A stretch of 64,000 bases of DNA from Pseudomonas asplenii (GTDB lineage: Bacteria > Pseudomonadota > Gammaproteobacteria > Pseudomonadales > Pseudomonadaceae). Below, in pieces: positions 20,279-28,786 of the stretch (positions within the stretch are counted from its first letter, which is position 1; each line of letters starts with the position of its first letter). The position numbers and the translations under genes are program-made. The notes under the pieces were generated by a model that did not search any database, was not told the origin of the DNA, and saw only the letters and a program-made list of their open reading frames with translations. The DNA lies in the NCBI RefSeq assembly GCF_900105475.1, contig NZ_LT629777.1:3968001-4032000 (forward strand), given 5' to 3'.

Positions 20279-20842
20279 TCAGACGGGAATCAACCCCGCT
20301 TCCTGATAGGTCAGCATCAAATCGTCAAACAGATTGAGGTCTGCCCTTGTCCGCGCTATCAACTGCGCACCTGCGACCGCGGTGTAGATGGCGCGGGCAC
20401 GACGTTCACAGGCTGGCCCAGCGTCCCAGCCAGCTTCTGCCAGCACTTCGGCGAGCCATTTCACATTGACGTCCGCAAATGCCTTGACCTCTCTGGACAC
20501 CTGATCGGGCAGATCCTCGTATTCTGCGGCCATGAAGCTGGACAAGCAGAGCCTGTTATCGGCCTTCAAGGATTTACGAAATATGGACGGGTACAGCCGC
20601 ATGCACTGCTGCGGATCTGGGTTAGAAGTCCGTATCTCTTCAAGCACCGCCAGCGTGTCTTGCCAGTAGCGTTGCGCAACGGCAGCGCCCAAGTCCGCTT
20701 TGCTGGGAAAGTGGTAGTAGATGCTCGCATTCTTGATACCGACTTCCTCGGCAATGCTCCGGAAATTGATGCCGCTGTATCCATGCAACTGGGCTGCGGA
20801 TCTTGCCGCAGCCAGGATGGCCTCCCGGGCGTTTTCGCTCAC
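20279..20842 (-). CDS. TetR-family repressor
   Basis: 187 residues. The N-terminal helix-turn-helix is clear (ILAAARSAAQLHGYSGINFRSI region; VGIKNASIYYHFPSKADLG). The C-terminal ligand domain resembles the AcrR/YcdC type with the CLSSFMAAEYEDLP segment. It is divergent from a glutathione S-transferase gene, and the intergenic region has two related palindromes, so it probably represses that gene and itself. The ligand is unknown; an electrophile is likely from context. Confidence 0.92.
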   Translation of the reverse strand: MSENAREAILAAARSAAQLHGYSGINFRSIAEEVGIKNASIYYHFPSKADLGAAVAQRYWQDTLAVLEEIRTSNPDPQQCMRLYPSIFRKSLKADNRLCLSSFMAAEYEDLPDQVSREVKAFADVNVKWLAEVLAEAGWDAGPACERRARAIYTAVAGAQLIARTRADLNLFDDLMLTYQEAGLIPV

Positions 20843-20900
20843 GTGTAATCCTCGACATTGATTCAGGCCTGCGTGGCTCGCATTCTACTCGTGTCGAGCT

Positions 20901-20920
20901 TACCTGCCAATTGACAGGTA
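20901..20920. promoter_or_regulatory. TetR operator palindrome 1
   Basis: TACCTGCCAATTGACAGGTA is palindromic except for one pair. It contains a TTGACA -35-like hexamer at 20911 and a second TTGACA at 20926 follows. Bound repressor would block the promoter of the GST gene. Confidence 0.65.
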
Positions 20921-20955
20921 GGGTATTGACAGGAAGGAAATCTCCGCTCAATCTT

Positions 20956-21007
20956 TACCTACCTACCTACCTACCTACCTACCTACCTACCTACCTACCT
21001 ACCTACC
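20956..21007. repeat. (TACC)13 tetranucleotide microsatellite
   Basis: Thirteen perfect TACC units occupy the region between the promoter-like sequence and the GST start codon, and run directly into operator copy 2. Such tracts change length by slipped-strand mispairing. Confidence 0.95.
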
Positions 21008-21019
21008 AACTGACAGGCA
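21000..21019. promoter_or_regulatory. TetR operator-like copy 2
   Basis: TACCTACCAACTGACAGGCA matches operator 1 at 17 of 20 positions and overlaps the last two TACC units. The unit itself resembles the operator half site TACCT. Confidence 0.5.
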
Positions 21020-21031
21020 GGTAAATCTGGC

Positions 21032-21736
21032 ATGACTACTTCACAGCAACGTGTTGACGCTCCCACTGTTTCCCCGATGAAAATCTACGACTGGTTCGAC
21101 GGACCGTACCCAGCCCGAGTGCGCATTGCGCTCGCGGAAAAAGGGCTATTGCCGACGATTGAATTCGTATCGGTGAATCTCTGGACCGGCGAGCACAAGG
21201 AACCGGAGTTCCTTGCCATCAACTACTCAGGCACGCTCCCTGTGCTTGAACTCGAAGATGGAACGCGGATCGCAGAATGCACCGCCATTACCCAGTATCT
21301 GGACAGCCTGGACGGCAAGCCGACGCTGACGGGCGAGACGCCTCTGGAGAAGGGGCTCATCCACATGATGACCAAACGCGCCGAAATCGAGTTCCTGGAT
21401 GCCGTGAGTGTCTATTTCCATCACGCCACTCCCGGTCTGGGGCCGAAAGTCGAGCTGTATCAAAACGCTGAATGGGGCGCAAAGATGGGCGAAAAAGCGA
21501 TCAGAGGCATGGGTTATTTCGACAACCTCCTCAAAGATCAACCTTTCGTTGCGGGCGATAAATTTTCGATGGCAGACATCGCTGTGCTGGGAGGGATGAT
21601 CTTCGCCTCGCTGGTAAAACTGCCGGTACCTGAAGAGTACGTCGCGTTGCGAGCCTGGCATGCCAAAATGCAAGAACGCCCAAGCGTTCAGACTTGGCGC
21701 GCTCTGGTTGAGCAAGGTGCACCGAAAAACCAGTGA
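21032..21736 (+). CDS. Glutathione S-transferase family protein
   Basis: 234 residues. N-terminal thioredoxin-like domain: MKIYDWFDGPYPARVRIALAEKG (split motif; the active Ser/Tyr position is occupied by Y/P-type residues), NYSGTLPVLELEDGTRIAECTAI with the conserved cis-Pro and ES-type (here EC) glutathione contact. C-terminal all-helical domain with KFSMADIAV. It would conjugate or reduce electrophiles with glutathione in the cytoplasm. The first 15 residues before MKIYDWF are extra compared with typical GSTs, so the start could be the ATG at 21077; the ribosome site before 21032 is weak (AGGT at 10 bases). Likely repressed by the divergent TetR protein. Confidence 0.9.
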   Translation: MTTSQQRVDAPTVSPMKIYDWFDGPYPARVRIALAEKGLLPTIEFVSVNLWTGEHKEPEFLAINYSGTLPVLELEDGTRIAECTAITQYLDSLDGKPTLTGETPLEKGLIHMMTKRAEIEFLDAVSVYFHHATPGLGPKVELYQNAEWGAKMGEKAIRGMGYFDNLLKDQPFVAGDKFSMADIAVLGGMIFASLVKLPVPEEYVALRAWHAKMQERPSVQTWRALVEQGAPKNQ

Positions 21737-21746
21737 TTGAGCAACG

Positions 21747-21780
21747 GCGCATCCACTGCGACTACGGGTAGTGGATGCGC
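21747..21780. terminator. Hairpin after the GST gene
   Basis: GCGCATCCACT (21747-21757) pairs with AGTGGATGCGC (21770-21780). The stem is perfect over 11 bp but lacks a T-run, so it may be a processing or weak termination signal. Confidence 0.45.
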
Positions 21781-21889
21781 TGTCAACGTTCTTGCAGCGC
21801 AATATGACGACGGCTGATTGCGGAAGAAAAACTCACTTCTGTGTCCGCGAAGGGTTGAGCCCTAGAGGCTTGCCTGCGAAGGCGTCTTC

Positions 21890-22981
21890 TCAGGCACCCA
21901 CTGCCTTGCGGGGCGCCTGCTCGCGCAAGCGTTGCGCCGCCCCGCGCAGCAACCGTTCGGTCGCCTCCCAGCCCAGGCAACCGTCGGTGATCGACACGCC
22001 GTACTTGAGTGACGGGCTCAGCGGCTGACAACCTTCGAACAGATGACTCTCCAGCATCATGCCAATCAGCGAACGGTCGCCCAGCAGGCGCTGCTCCAGC
22101 ACATCGGCGAACACTGCCGGTTGGCGCAGGGGGTCCTTGCCGCTGTTGGCATGGCTGCAATCGACCATCATCCGGCTCGCAATGCCCTGTTTCTCCAGCC
22201 CCGCCCGGGCCAGGGCAATGCTGCGGGCATCGTAGTTGGGGCCACGATGCCCGCCGCGCAACACCAGGTGTGTATCGGGGTTGCCGGCGGTCTGGATGAT
22301 TGCCGGGTGCCCCTGTGCATCGACGCCGAAATGCCGGTGCGGGTGGGCCGACGAACGCATGGCGTCACTGGCGATGCCGACACCGCCGTCGGTGCCGTTC
22401 TTGAAACCCACGGGCATTGGCAGGCCACTGGCCATTTCCCGGTGGATCTGCGATTCGGTGGTTCGGGCGCCAATGGCGACCCAACTCAGCAGATCGTCGA
22501 AGTAGCTGGCCGCCATCGGCTGCAGCAGTTCGGTCGCGATCGGCAGGCCCATGCGCAGTATCTCGCGCATCAGTTCGCGTGACAGTGCCAGGCCGCCGGC
22601 CATGTCATCACTGCCATCCAGGTGCGGGTCGTAGGCCAGGCCTTTCCAGCCGACCGTGGTACGCGGCTTTTCCACGTAGGCGCGCATCACCAGCAGCATC
22701 TGGTCGCTGACGTCATTCGCCAGGCTGGCCAGATGGCCGGCGTATTCAAGCGCTGATTGCGGGTCGTGGATCGAGCAGGGGCCGACGATCATCAGCAGGC
22801 GCGGGTCTTTGCCATCAAGGATGGCGCGTACTGCCTCGCGTTGGCGGGCGACCTGATCGTTCAGGGTCGTATCGAGGGGCAACTGCTGCTTGAGTTGCAG
22901 GGCCGTCGGCAGGCGCTGGGTCAGCGGCTCGTTGGCGGACGAAAGGGCGGACAGTGGCAAGGCAGAGAGAGATGAATGCAT
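21890..22981 (-). CDS. aroF: 3-deoxy-7-phosphoheptulonate (DAHP) synthase, class I
   Basis: 363 residues, typical for class I AroF/G/H enzymes. Motifs: MIVGPCSIHDP, RAYVEKPRTTVGWKGL, GARTTESQIHREMASGL, VGFKNGTDGG, LRGGHRGPNYD and MVDCSHANSGKD. It condenses phosphoenolpyruvate and erythrose 4-phosphate, the first step of aromatic amino-acid synthesis. I cannot assign Tyr-, Phe- or Trp-sensitivity from sequence alone. A long leader with an aromatic-rich peptide and an attenuator hairpin precedes it, so it is very likely controlled by charged aromatic tRNAs. Confidence 0.95.
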   Translation of the reverse strand: MHSSLSALPLSALSSANEPLTQRLPTALQLKQQLPLDTTLNDQVARQREAVRAILDGKDPRLLMIVGPCSIHDPQSALEYAGHLASLANDVSDQMLLVMRAYVEKPRTTVGWKGLAYDPHLDGSDDMAGGLALSRELMREILRMGLPIATELLQPMAASYFDDLLSWVAIGARTTESQIHREMASGLPMPVGFKNGTDGGVGIASDAMRSSAHPHRHFGVDAQGHPAIIQTAGNPDTHLVLRGGHRGPNYDARSIALARAGLEKQGIASRMMVDCSHANSGKDPLRQPAVFADVLEQRLLGDRSLIGMMLESHLFEGCQPLSPSLKYGVSITDGCLGWEATERLLRGAAQRLREQAPRKAVGA

Positions 22982-23026
22982 GTTCGAGATTCCTTGGGCT
23001 GGCGGCGGGTCTTCCCGCGCGCGGCC

Positions 23027-23179
23027 CTATTGCGGTGTTCGACAATCAGCCGGATGGGCTGTGAGTGTGTGCTTGCCACCTGTGAGTGACCGTTCGGAGG
23101 CGGCGTGCTGTCCCGAGCGGAGGTTGCTAAATCGCCAGGCGGTGGTGAGTTCGTAGCGGTAATAGGTGGCGTAGTTCAT
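23027..23179 (-). CDS. Small translated ORF in the DAHP synthase leader
   Basis: 50 codons starting MNYATYYRYELTTAWRF with GAGGA placed 8 bases before the ATG, the best ribosome site of the leader. The first 17 residues hold four Tyr, one Trp and one Phe. It lies between the attenuator terminator and the synthase gene, ending 45 bases before the synthase ATG. It could be a second regulatory peptide or a small protein; the later residues show no motif. Confidence 0.5.
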   Translation of the reverse strand: MNYATYYRYELTTAWRFSNLRSGQHAASERSLTGGKHTLTAHPADCRTPQ

Positions 23180-23238
23180 GTCGGTATTCCTCGATTCGAA
23201 ATGTCTGTTGAAGCGGTTCGCGTAAAAAGTGCAGCCCT

Positions 23239-23278
23239 GAAAAAACAAAACCCCCGGTCGGGAGGCCGACCGGGGGTT
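23239..23278 (-). terminator. Attenuator terminator of the DAHP synthase gene
   Basis: Read on the - strand, a 13-bp stem (23266-23278 with 23249-23261; core CCCCCGGTCGG) is followed by TTTTGTTTTTT. It is placed about 50 bases after the stop of the aromatic leader peptide and about 260 bases before the synthase start, the geometry of a translation-controlled attenuator. Confidence 0.85.
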
Positions 23279-23327
23279 GTTGATTCTCTGGTAGGCGACC
23301 CCTTGAGTAGTGGGCGCCGGTTGGGTA

Positions 23328-23459
23328 TCAGGCGCGCCAGTGGCTAAACCAATACCCAAAATAAAAGCCTGCGGATGCACCAGCGGTTTTCACCCAGGCA
23401 GCCGCTGGCGAGCGCAGGGCGCTGGCAGTTGGGCAAGGCATGGAATGAATGGGGCGCAT
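23328..23459 (-). CDS. Aromatic leader peptide (attenuator) for DAHP synthase
   Basis: A 43-codon ORF encodes a peptide ending GFYFGYWFSHWRA: within 13 residues there are three Phe, two Tyr and two Trp. Directly around these codons TTGGGTAT (23321-23328) and ATACCCAA (23352-23359) can pair, giving the 1:2 hairpin of an attenuator, and the terminator hairpin follows. Stalling at aromatic codons when charged tRNAs are scarce would release a competing structure and permit readthrough into the synthase gene. Too short to be found by ordinary gene callers. No strong Shine-Dalgarno is visible (GGAGACGTACC before the ATG). Confidence 0.75.
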   Translation of the reverse strand: MRPIHSMPCPTASALRSPAAAWVKTAGASAGFYFGYWFSHWRA

Positions 23460-23620
23460 GGTACGTCTCCGATGGAATGGCCCTGAGCTTACTCGAGGCT
23501 TGTCGGCCAGTTCAATCAGAAATTTCTATGGCCTGCGGTATGTAGCCGCTATCGTTTAAATAAATTAAACGTTTATGACACACTCATCGGACGCTTCCGA
23601 TCCGAATATCAGGCAGGACC

Positions 23621-24379
23621 ATGACTCACTTGACCATTGCCGCCGCCCAGTCCTGCTCCCTGGCTGGCGATCTGGAAGGCAATATCCAACGGCATCTTCA
23701 TTTCATGCAGCAGGCGGCAGGGCAGGGGGTGCAGTTGCTGGTCTTTCCCGAACTGTCGCTGACCGGCTACGAGCGCAACCTGGCTGCGGCACTGGCGATT
23801 ACGCCGGATGCGCAGGTCTTGCAACCCTTGGCCGATCTGGCGCGTGAGTTACGGCTGGTGACCGTGGTCGGCATGCCGATTCGTCTGGCCGATGATGCGC
23901 CGTTGCTGATCGGCGCATTGACATTCAAGGCCGATGGCTCTCGCCAGCTCTACAGCAAACAGCATCTGCACGAGGGTGAGGAGCAGGTGTTTACGCCAGG
24001 GGCCGGAGGCGCAGGCTTGAGCTTCGGCAATGACACTGTCGCTCTGTCGGTTTGTGCTGACTTTTCCCACGCCAGTCATGCCCTCCAAGCGGCTCAATCC
24101 GGCGCTAACCTGTATGCATCGAGTGTATTGATCAGCGAGAACGGTTATGCCGCCGATACCGCCTTGCTTCAGGGTTATGCCCGTGAGCACCGCATGGCTG
24201 TGCTGATGGCCAATCATGGGGGTGTCACCGGCGGCTGGATGTCGGCCGGGCGTAGTGCGATCTGGGCGGCAGGCGGGGAATTGGTGGTCGCTGCGGCGGG
24301 TGCGGGTGATGCACTGGTGATCGGCCGACGTGTGGCCGGTCACTGGCAGGGTGAGGTTGTGGAGGTCGAGGGGTTGTGA
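23621..24379 (+). CDS. Carbon-nitrogen hydrolase (nitrilase superfamily) amidase
   Basis: 252 residues. The catalytic triad is visible: Glu in VFPELSLTGYE (about residue 47), Lys in LYSKQHLHEGEE (about 112) and Cys in ALSVCADFSH (about 148). The family cleaves amides or ureido groups of small molecules. The substrate is not identifiable. Its stop overlaps the GTG of the next acetyltransferase gene, so the two are co-translated. It is divergent from the DAHP synthase leader. Confidence 0.92.
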   Translation: MTHLTIAAAQSCSLAGDLEGNIQRHLHFMQQAAGQGVQLLVFPELSLTGYERNLAAALAITPDAQVLQPLADLARELRLVTVVGMPIRLADDAPLLIGALTFKADGSRQLYSKQHLHEGEEQVFTPGAGGAGLSFGNDTVALSVCADFSHASHALQAAQSGANLYASSVLISENGYAADTALLQGYAREHRMAVLMANHGGVTGGWMSAGRSAIWAAGGELVVAAAGAGDALVIGRRVAGHWQGEVVEVEGL

Positions 24380-24834
24380 AGCGGGACTGGCGTTTTCGTC
24401 CGGCAACCGAGGCGGATCTGGAGTTTGCCCGGACGCTGACGCGCCGAAACATGATGGCCTACTACTGTCAGTACGATCTGCTCTGGCAGGAAGAAGCTTT
24501 CGATGTCGCCTGGGCGGGACGGCAGAATGCCCTGTTGTGCGAGGGGGAACAGATTCTCGGTTTTGTCAGCTTCAGCCGCGACGCCAGAGCGTTGTATATC
24601 CGTGAACTGCAACTGGTCGAGGTTGGGCGGGGGCAGGGGCTGGGCAGTTGGTTGATCGTGCAGGCGCGTGACATCGCCTTCAGGGAAGGACGACCGGAGG
24701 TGCGCTTGACCGTCTTCAAGAGCAATCCTGCCAGGCGGCTCTATGAACGCATGGGATTGGCGGTCGTCGGGGAGGACGAATGCTTCTTTCGCATGAGCGT
24801 TGGGGCTTTGCGCGCGGGCTCTGGAAACGTCTGA
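24376..24834 (+). CDS. GNAT-family N-acetyltransferase
   Basis: 152 residues. Motif A (acetyl-CoA binding) is LQLVEVGRGQGLGSWLI, with the Q/RxxGxG/A loop, followed by VRLTVFKSNPARRLYERMGLAVVGEDECFFRM, the classic motif B and beta-strand pair. It starts with GTG overlapping the TGA of the amidase gene (GTGA). The substrate amine is unknown. Confidence 0.92.
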   Translation: MKRDWRFRPATEADLEFARTLTRRNMMAYYCQYDLLWQEEAFDVAWAGRQNALLCEGEQILGFVSFSRDARALYIRELQLVEVGRGQGLGSWLIVQARDIAFREGRPEVRLTVFKSNPARRLYERMGLAVVGEDECFFRMSVGALRAGSGNV

Positions 24835-24900
24835 CGGTATTTTGGGATTGAACTTACCCCTCGATATTTTGAGGTGCATACTGGATTCAAACGGGTGGTT

Positions 24901-25122
24901 TCATTCCTCGTTGCGATTGTCCGTATCGAGGATGACACCGTCCTTCATGCCCAGCAGGACCGCCACCTTATGGGCTTCCCCACGTCGTCCCTTTTTTCGC
25001 CCGGCGAGCACTTGATAGGTGGTTGCCGGGTCGACGCCATGCTCGCGTGCAAACTCCTGAACCGATTTTCCTTGATGTTCCAGCCAAGCCTTGGCTTGTG
25101 CGGCGGTGCGAATACCGGGCAT
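24901..25122 (-). CDS. Phage-type small DNA-binding protein
   Basis: 73 residues. A helix-turn-helix is likely at about 22-42 (VQEFAREHGVDPATTYQVLAG), followed by a basic GRKKGRRGEAHKVAVLLGM segment. Size, divergent arrangement with an XRE repressor and AT-rich operator between them are those of a phage Cro/repressor pair. No other phage genes are nearby, so it appears to be a remnant or domesticated switch. Confidence 0.75.
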   Translation of the reverse strand: MPGIRTAAQAKAWLEHQGKSVQEFAREHGVDPATTYQVLAGRKKGRRGEAHKVAVLLGMKDGVILDTDNRNEE

Positions 25123-25123
25123 A

Positions 25124-25194
25124 GTTCAAAACCGTTCAAATTTGTTTAATTTTGTTGAATTCACCCCCGTTGGGGGTTCTTTACTTGGGATAAT
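25124..25194. promoter_or_regulatory. Divergent operator/promoter of the phage-type regulator pair
   Basis: Direct repeats GTTCAAA at 25124 and 25134 and the inverted form TTGAATTC at about 25155 are candidate binding sites. A -10-like GATAAT at 25189-25194 lies only 8 bases before the XRE start codon at 25203, implying a leaderless transcript. Confidence 0.45.
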
Positions 25195-25202
25195 ACATCC
25201 AA

Positions 25203-25568
25203 ATGAGTGGAATTGGTTCCCGCTTACGGCAAGAGAGGGAGCGACTTGGATTGTCGCAGAAGGCTTTTGGCGAAATCGGCGGCGTTGAAGCCAACGCCCA
25301 AGGCAAATATGAGAGTGGTGATCGTGCGCCCAAGGCGGACTATTTGTCGCGGGTAGCCGAGCGCGGTGTTGACGTGCTGTATGTCCTGACCGGCGGCCGG
25401 ACGCCGACACTGGTCGACAATCTCAGCTCCAGCGAAGAAAAGGTGCTGGGCAGCTACCGTACCCTGCGCAAGGAAGACCAGGAAGCGATTCGCCAGTTGA
25501 CCACCACGCTGGCCGAAGCCATCGCCTCCTACGGTTCCAAGGGCCGTCGGGATCCTCACGATCGCTGA
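25203..25568 (+). CDS. XRE-family (cI-like) repressor
   Basis: 121 residues. N-terminal helix-turn-helix: RLRQERERLGLSQKAFGE... with GGVEANAQGKYESGDRAPKADYL, a standard XRE domain. The C-terminal half (SSSEEKVLGSYRTLRKEDQEAIRQL) is a short helical extension found in phage-derived regulators, with no LexA-like peptidase. No Shine-Dalgarno is present before the ATG. It faces the small DNA-binding gene. Confidence 0.85.
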   Translation: MSGIGSRLRQERERLGLSQKAFGEIGGVEANAQGKYESGDRAPKADYLSRVAERGVDVLYVLTGGRTPTLVDNLSSSEEKVLGSYRTLRKEDQEAIRQLTTTLAEAIASYGSKGRRDPHDR

Positions 25569-25709
25569 AACGCGGTCGCCATGTCGTTATCCACACAAGC
25601 GCTTATAGCGCTATGACACTCTTATGTGACGCTTGCAGCTAGGTCTGGCCGCCGGTTTTTTGCTAAGGTGGTCAATAATCTGATAAGACCATATGCGCGA
25701 GGTGTCTGC

Positions 25710-26348
25710 TTGATTAGGGTGCTAGTTGTCGATGACCATGATCTTGTGCGTACAGGCATTACGCGGATGCTTGCCGACATCGATGGCCTGCAGGTGGTGG
25801 GCCAGGCGGAGTCGGGAGAGCAGGCCCTGCTGAAAACGCGGGAGCTCAAGCCTGATGTTGTGCTGATGGACGTCAAGATGCCGGGCATCGGCGGTCTTGA
25901 GGCAACGCGCAAATTGCTGCGCAGCCACCCTGATATCAAGGTCGTGGCGGTTACCGTGTGCGAGGAAGATCCGTTTCCGACCCGGCTCATGCAGGCCGGG
26001 GCTTCGGGCTACCTGACCAAGGGTGCGGGGTTGGCGGAAATGGTGCAGGCGATTCGCCTGGTGTTTGCCGGACAGCGCTACATCAGTCCGCAGATCGCCC
26101 AGCAGATGGCGCTCAAGTCCTTCCAGCCGGCCAGTGAATCGCCGTTCGATGCCTTGTCCGAGCGAGAAATCCAGATCGCCCTGATGATCGTCGGGTGCCA
26201 GAAGGTACAGATCATCTCCGACAAGCTCTGCCTGTCGCCGAAAACCGTCAACACCTACCGTTACCGGATTTTCGAGAAACTGTCGGTCAGCAGCGATGTC
26301 GAGTTGACGCTTCTGGCTGTTCGCCACGGCATGGTCGATGCCGGCTGA
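25710..26348 (+). CDS. gacA: Response regulator GacA
   Basis: 212 residues beginning (TTG) [21 protein letters not shown]. Receiver with D8/D9-type acid pair, the phosphorylated Asp in [11 protein letters not shown] and Lys in YLTKGAG. C-terminal LuxR-type [41 protein letters not shown]. GacA, activated by the GacS kinase, switches on the Rsm small RNAs and so secondary metabolism and biocontrol traits. The TTG start follows GAGGT and is the start known for gacA in fluorescent pseudomonads; extending to 25626 adds non-homologous residues. uvrC follows after 2 bases. Confidence 0.97.
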   Translation: MIRVLVVDDHDLVRTGITRMLADIDGLQVVGQAESGEQALLKTRELKPDVVLMDVKMPGIGGLEATRKLLRSHPDIKVVAVTVCEEDPFPTRLMQAGASGYLTKGAGLAEMVQAIRLVFAGQRYISPQIAQQMALKSFQPASESPFDALSEREIQIALMIVGCQKVQIISDKLCLSPKTVNTYRYRIFEKLSVSSDVELTLLAVRHGMVDAG

Positions 26349-26350
26349 CA

Positions 26351-28174
26351 ATGACTGATCCGTTCGATTCAAGCGCGTTTCTTTCTACCTGTAGTGGTCG
26401 TCCTGGTGTGTATCGCATGTTCGACAGCGATGCGCGCCTGCTGTACGTGGGCAAGGCCAAGAACCTGAAGAATCGCCTCGCCAGCTACTTCCGCAAGAGC
26501 GGCCTCGCCCCCAAGACCGCCGCCCTGGTGGCGCGTATCGCCCAGGTCGAAACCACCATTACCGCCAACGAGACCGAGGCGCTGCTGCTGGAGCAGACGC
26601 TGATCAAGGAGTGGCGGCCGCCTTACAACATCCTGCTGCGCGACGATAAGTCCTATCCCTATGTGTTCCTCTCGGATGGCGACTATCCGCGCCTGAGCAT
26701 TCATCGCGGGGCGAAGAAGCTCAAGGGCAAATATTTCGGGCCTTATCCGAGTGCTGGCGCGATTCGCGAGAGCCTGGCGCTGTTGCAGAAGACGTTCCAC
26801 GTGCGCCAGTGCGAGGACAGCTATTACAAGAACCGTACCCGACCGTGCCTGCAGTATCAGATCAAGCGCTGCAAGGGGCCCTGTGTCGGTTTGGTCGAGC
26901 CTCAGGTATACGCTGAGGATGTACGCCATTCGGTGATGTTCCTTGAAGGGCGCAGCAATGCCCTGACCGATGAACTCAATGCCGGCATGGAGCAGGCGGC
27001 CAGTACCCTCGATTTCGAGAAGGCGGCCGAACTGCGCGACCAGATTGCACTGCTGCGCCGGGTGCAGGACCAGCAGAGCATGGAAGGCGGTACCGGTGAT
27101 GTCGACGTGATCGCCGCGTTCGTCAACCCGGGTGGCGCCTGCGTACACCTGATCAGCGTGCGGGGCGGGCGGGTGCTGGGCAGCAAGAACTTCTTCCCGC
27201 AAGTGGGCATCGATGACGATGTTTCCGAGGTCATGGCGGCCTTTCTCGGCCAGTATTTCGTCAGCAGCCCCGAGCGCGACCTGCCCAGTGAGCTGATCGT
27301 CAACGTGGTCCACGATGACTTCCCGACCCTGATTGCCGCCATTGATGAGTTGCGCGGTCGCGAACTGAGCATCAGCCACCGGGTGCGCGGCACCCGGGCA
27401 CGTTGGCAGCAACTGGCAGTGACCAACGCCGAGCAGGCCCTGACTGCCCGTTTGGCCAACCGCCAGCATGTGGCGGCGCGGTTCGACGCGCTGGCCGAGG
27501 TGCTGGATCTGGACGAACCGCCACAGCGCCTCGAGTGCTACGACATCAGTCACTCCAGTGGTGAATCGACCGTGGCTTCCTGCGTGGTATTCGGTCCGGA
27601 AGGGCCGATCAAGTCCGATTACCGCCGCTATAATATCGAGGGCGTGACAGCCGGCGACGACTATGCGGCGATGCATCAGGCGCTGACCCGCCGTTTCAGC
27701 CGGTTGAAGGAAGGCGAAGGCAAGTTGCCGGATATCCTCCTGGTGGACGGTGGCAAGGGGCAGTTATCCATGGCCCGCGATGTGCTCAATGAGCTGGCGG
27801 TACCGGACCTGATCCTGCTCGGCGTGGCCAAGGGCGCGACACGCAAGGCCGGTTTCGAAACCCTGTACCTCAACGATGCGGCCCACGAATTCACCCTCAA
27901 GGGCGACTCGCCGGCACTGCACCTGATCCAGCAGATCCGCGACGAGGCCCACCGTTTCGCTATCACCGGACACCGTGCGCGCCGCGGCAAGACTCGGCGT
28001 ACTTCGACCCTGGAAGGGGTGGCGGGTGTCGGGCCGAAGCGGCGGCGCGAGCTGTTGAAACATTTTGGTGGCTTACAGGAACTGTCCCGTGCCAGCATCG
28101 ACGAGATTGCCAAGGCACCGGGAATCAGTAAAAAGCTCGCTGAGTTGATTTATGCAAGCCTACACAGCGAGTAG
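26351..28174 (+). CDS. uvrC: Excinuclease ABC subunit C
   Basis: 607 residues, the family length. N-terminal GIY-YIG nuclease (GVYRMFD...[18 protein letters not shown], with the Y/Y/G/R residues), UVR/UvrB-interacting motif ([20 protein letters not shown]), RNase H-like 5' nuclease with [10 protein letters not shown] and LLVDGGKGQ, and C-terminal HhH pair ([32 protein letters not shown]). It makes both incisions in nucleotide excision repair. The gacA-uvrC order is conserved in gammaproteobacteria. The ATG lies 2 bases after the gacA stop; the longer frame to 26195 overlaps gacA and is rejected. Confidence 0.97.
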   Translation: MTDPFDSSAFLSTCSGRPGVYRMFDSDARLLYVGKAKNLKNRLASYFRKSGLAPKTAALVARIAQVETTITANETEALLLEQTLIKEWRPPYNILLRDDKSYPYVFLSDGDYPRLSIHRGAKKLKGKYFGPYPSAGAIRESLALLQKTFHVRQCEDSYYKNRTRPCLQYQIKRCKGPCVGLVEPQVYAEDVRHSVMFLEGRSNALTDELNAGMEQAASTLDFEKAAELRDQIALLRRVQDQQSMEGGTGDVDVIAAFVNPGGACVHLISVRGGRVLGSKNFFPQVGIDDDVSEVMAAFLGQYFVSSPERDLPSELIVNVVHDDFPTLIAAIDELRGRELSISHRVRGTRARWQQLAVTNAEQALTARLANRQHVAARFDALAEVLDLDEPPQRLECYDISHSSGESTVASCVVFGPEGPIKSDYRRYNIEGVTAGDDYAAMHQALTRRFSRLKEGEGKLPDILLVDGGKGQLSMARDVLNELAVPDLILLGVAKGATRKAGFETLYLNDAAHEFTLKGDSPALHLIQQIRDEAHRFAITGHRARRGKTRRTSTLEGVAGVGPKRRRELLKHFGGLQELSRASIDEIAKAPGISKKLAELIYASLHSE

Positions 28175-28206
28175 AATGCCCTTTCACTTCGTAGCCAGTT
28201 GTGCCG

Positions 28207-28767
28207 ATGAATATCCCTAATCTGATCACCGTTTTACGCGTTGTACTCATCCCGATCTTCATTCTGTTGTTTTACCTGCCGTACCACTGGAGTTATATAG
28301 CGGCAAGCTCGGTTTTCGCGTTTGCCGCAGCGACGGACTGGCTCGATGGCTATCTGGCCCGGCGCCTGGAACAGAGCACGCCGTTCGGTGCGTTCCTGGA
28401 CCCGGTGGCCGACAAGCTGATGGTCGCGGTGGCCCTGGTCCTGCTGGTGCAGGAGCATGGCAACTTCTGGCTGACCTTTCCGGCGGTGGTTATCATCGGG
28501 CGTGAGATCGTGGTGTCGGCTCTGCGCGAGTGGATGGCCGAGATCGGCGAGCGTGCACAGGTTGCGGTCTCGAAGATGGGCAAATGGAAAACTGCCGCGC
28601 AGATGCTGGCGCTGGTGATCCTGCTGGGCAACCCTTCGGCTTTCAGCTTATGGGTACTGCTCGGTTATAGCCTGTTGATGGTCGCTGCAGGCCTGACCTT
28701 GTGGTCGATGCTGCAGTACCTGCGGGCAGCCTGGCCGCATCTGCGGATCAATGGCGAAAATAAATAA
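28207..28767 (+). CDS. pgsA: CDP-diacylglycerol-glycerol-3-phosphate 3-phosphatidyltransferase
   Basis: 186 residues starting [18 protein letters not shown]. It carries the CDP-alcohol phosphotransferase motif D-x2-D-G-x2-A-R-x8-G-x3-D-x3-D (in [20 protein letters not shown] followed by LDPVADK) and five to six membrane helices. It makes phosphatidylglycerol phosphate at the inner membrane. Downstream of uvrC by about 30 bases, in the usual Pseudomonas order. A GTG at 28201 is a possible earlier start. Confidence 0.96.
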   Translation: MNIPNLITVLRVVLIPIFILLFYLPYHWSYIAASSVFAFAAATDWLDGYLARRLEQSTPFGAFLDPVADKLMVAVALVLLVQEHGNFWLTFPAVVIIGREIVVSALREWMAEIGERAQVAVSKMGKWKTAAQMLALVILLGNPSAFSLWVLLGYSLLMVAAGLTLWSMLQYLRAAWPHLRINGENK

Positions 28768-28786
28768 AACTTTTTGAATCAAGGGG

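Noticed and set aside
20803..21024. Peptide with (LPTY) repeats encoded by the TACC tract
   Set aside because: Repeat-derived, no ribosome site, overlaps the promoter and operators of the TetR/GST pair.
21868..21884. REP-like GCTTGCCTGCGAAGGCG before the DAHP synthase stop
   Set aside because: Only a degenerate half element without its partner; not enough to call a repeat.
26195..26350. Upstream extension of uvrC
   Set aside because: Lies inside gacA in another frame; UvrC homology starts at 26351.
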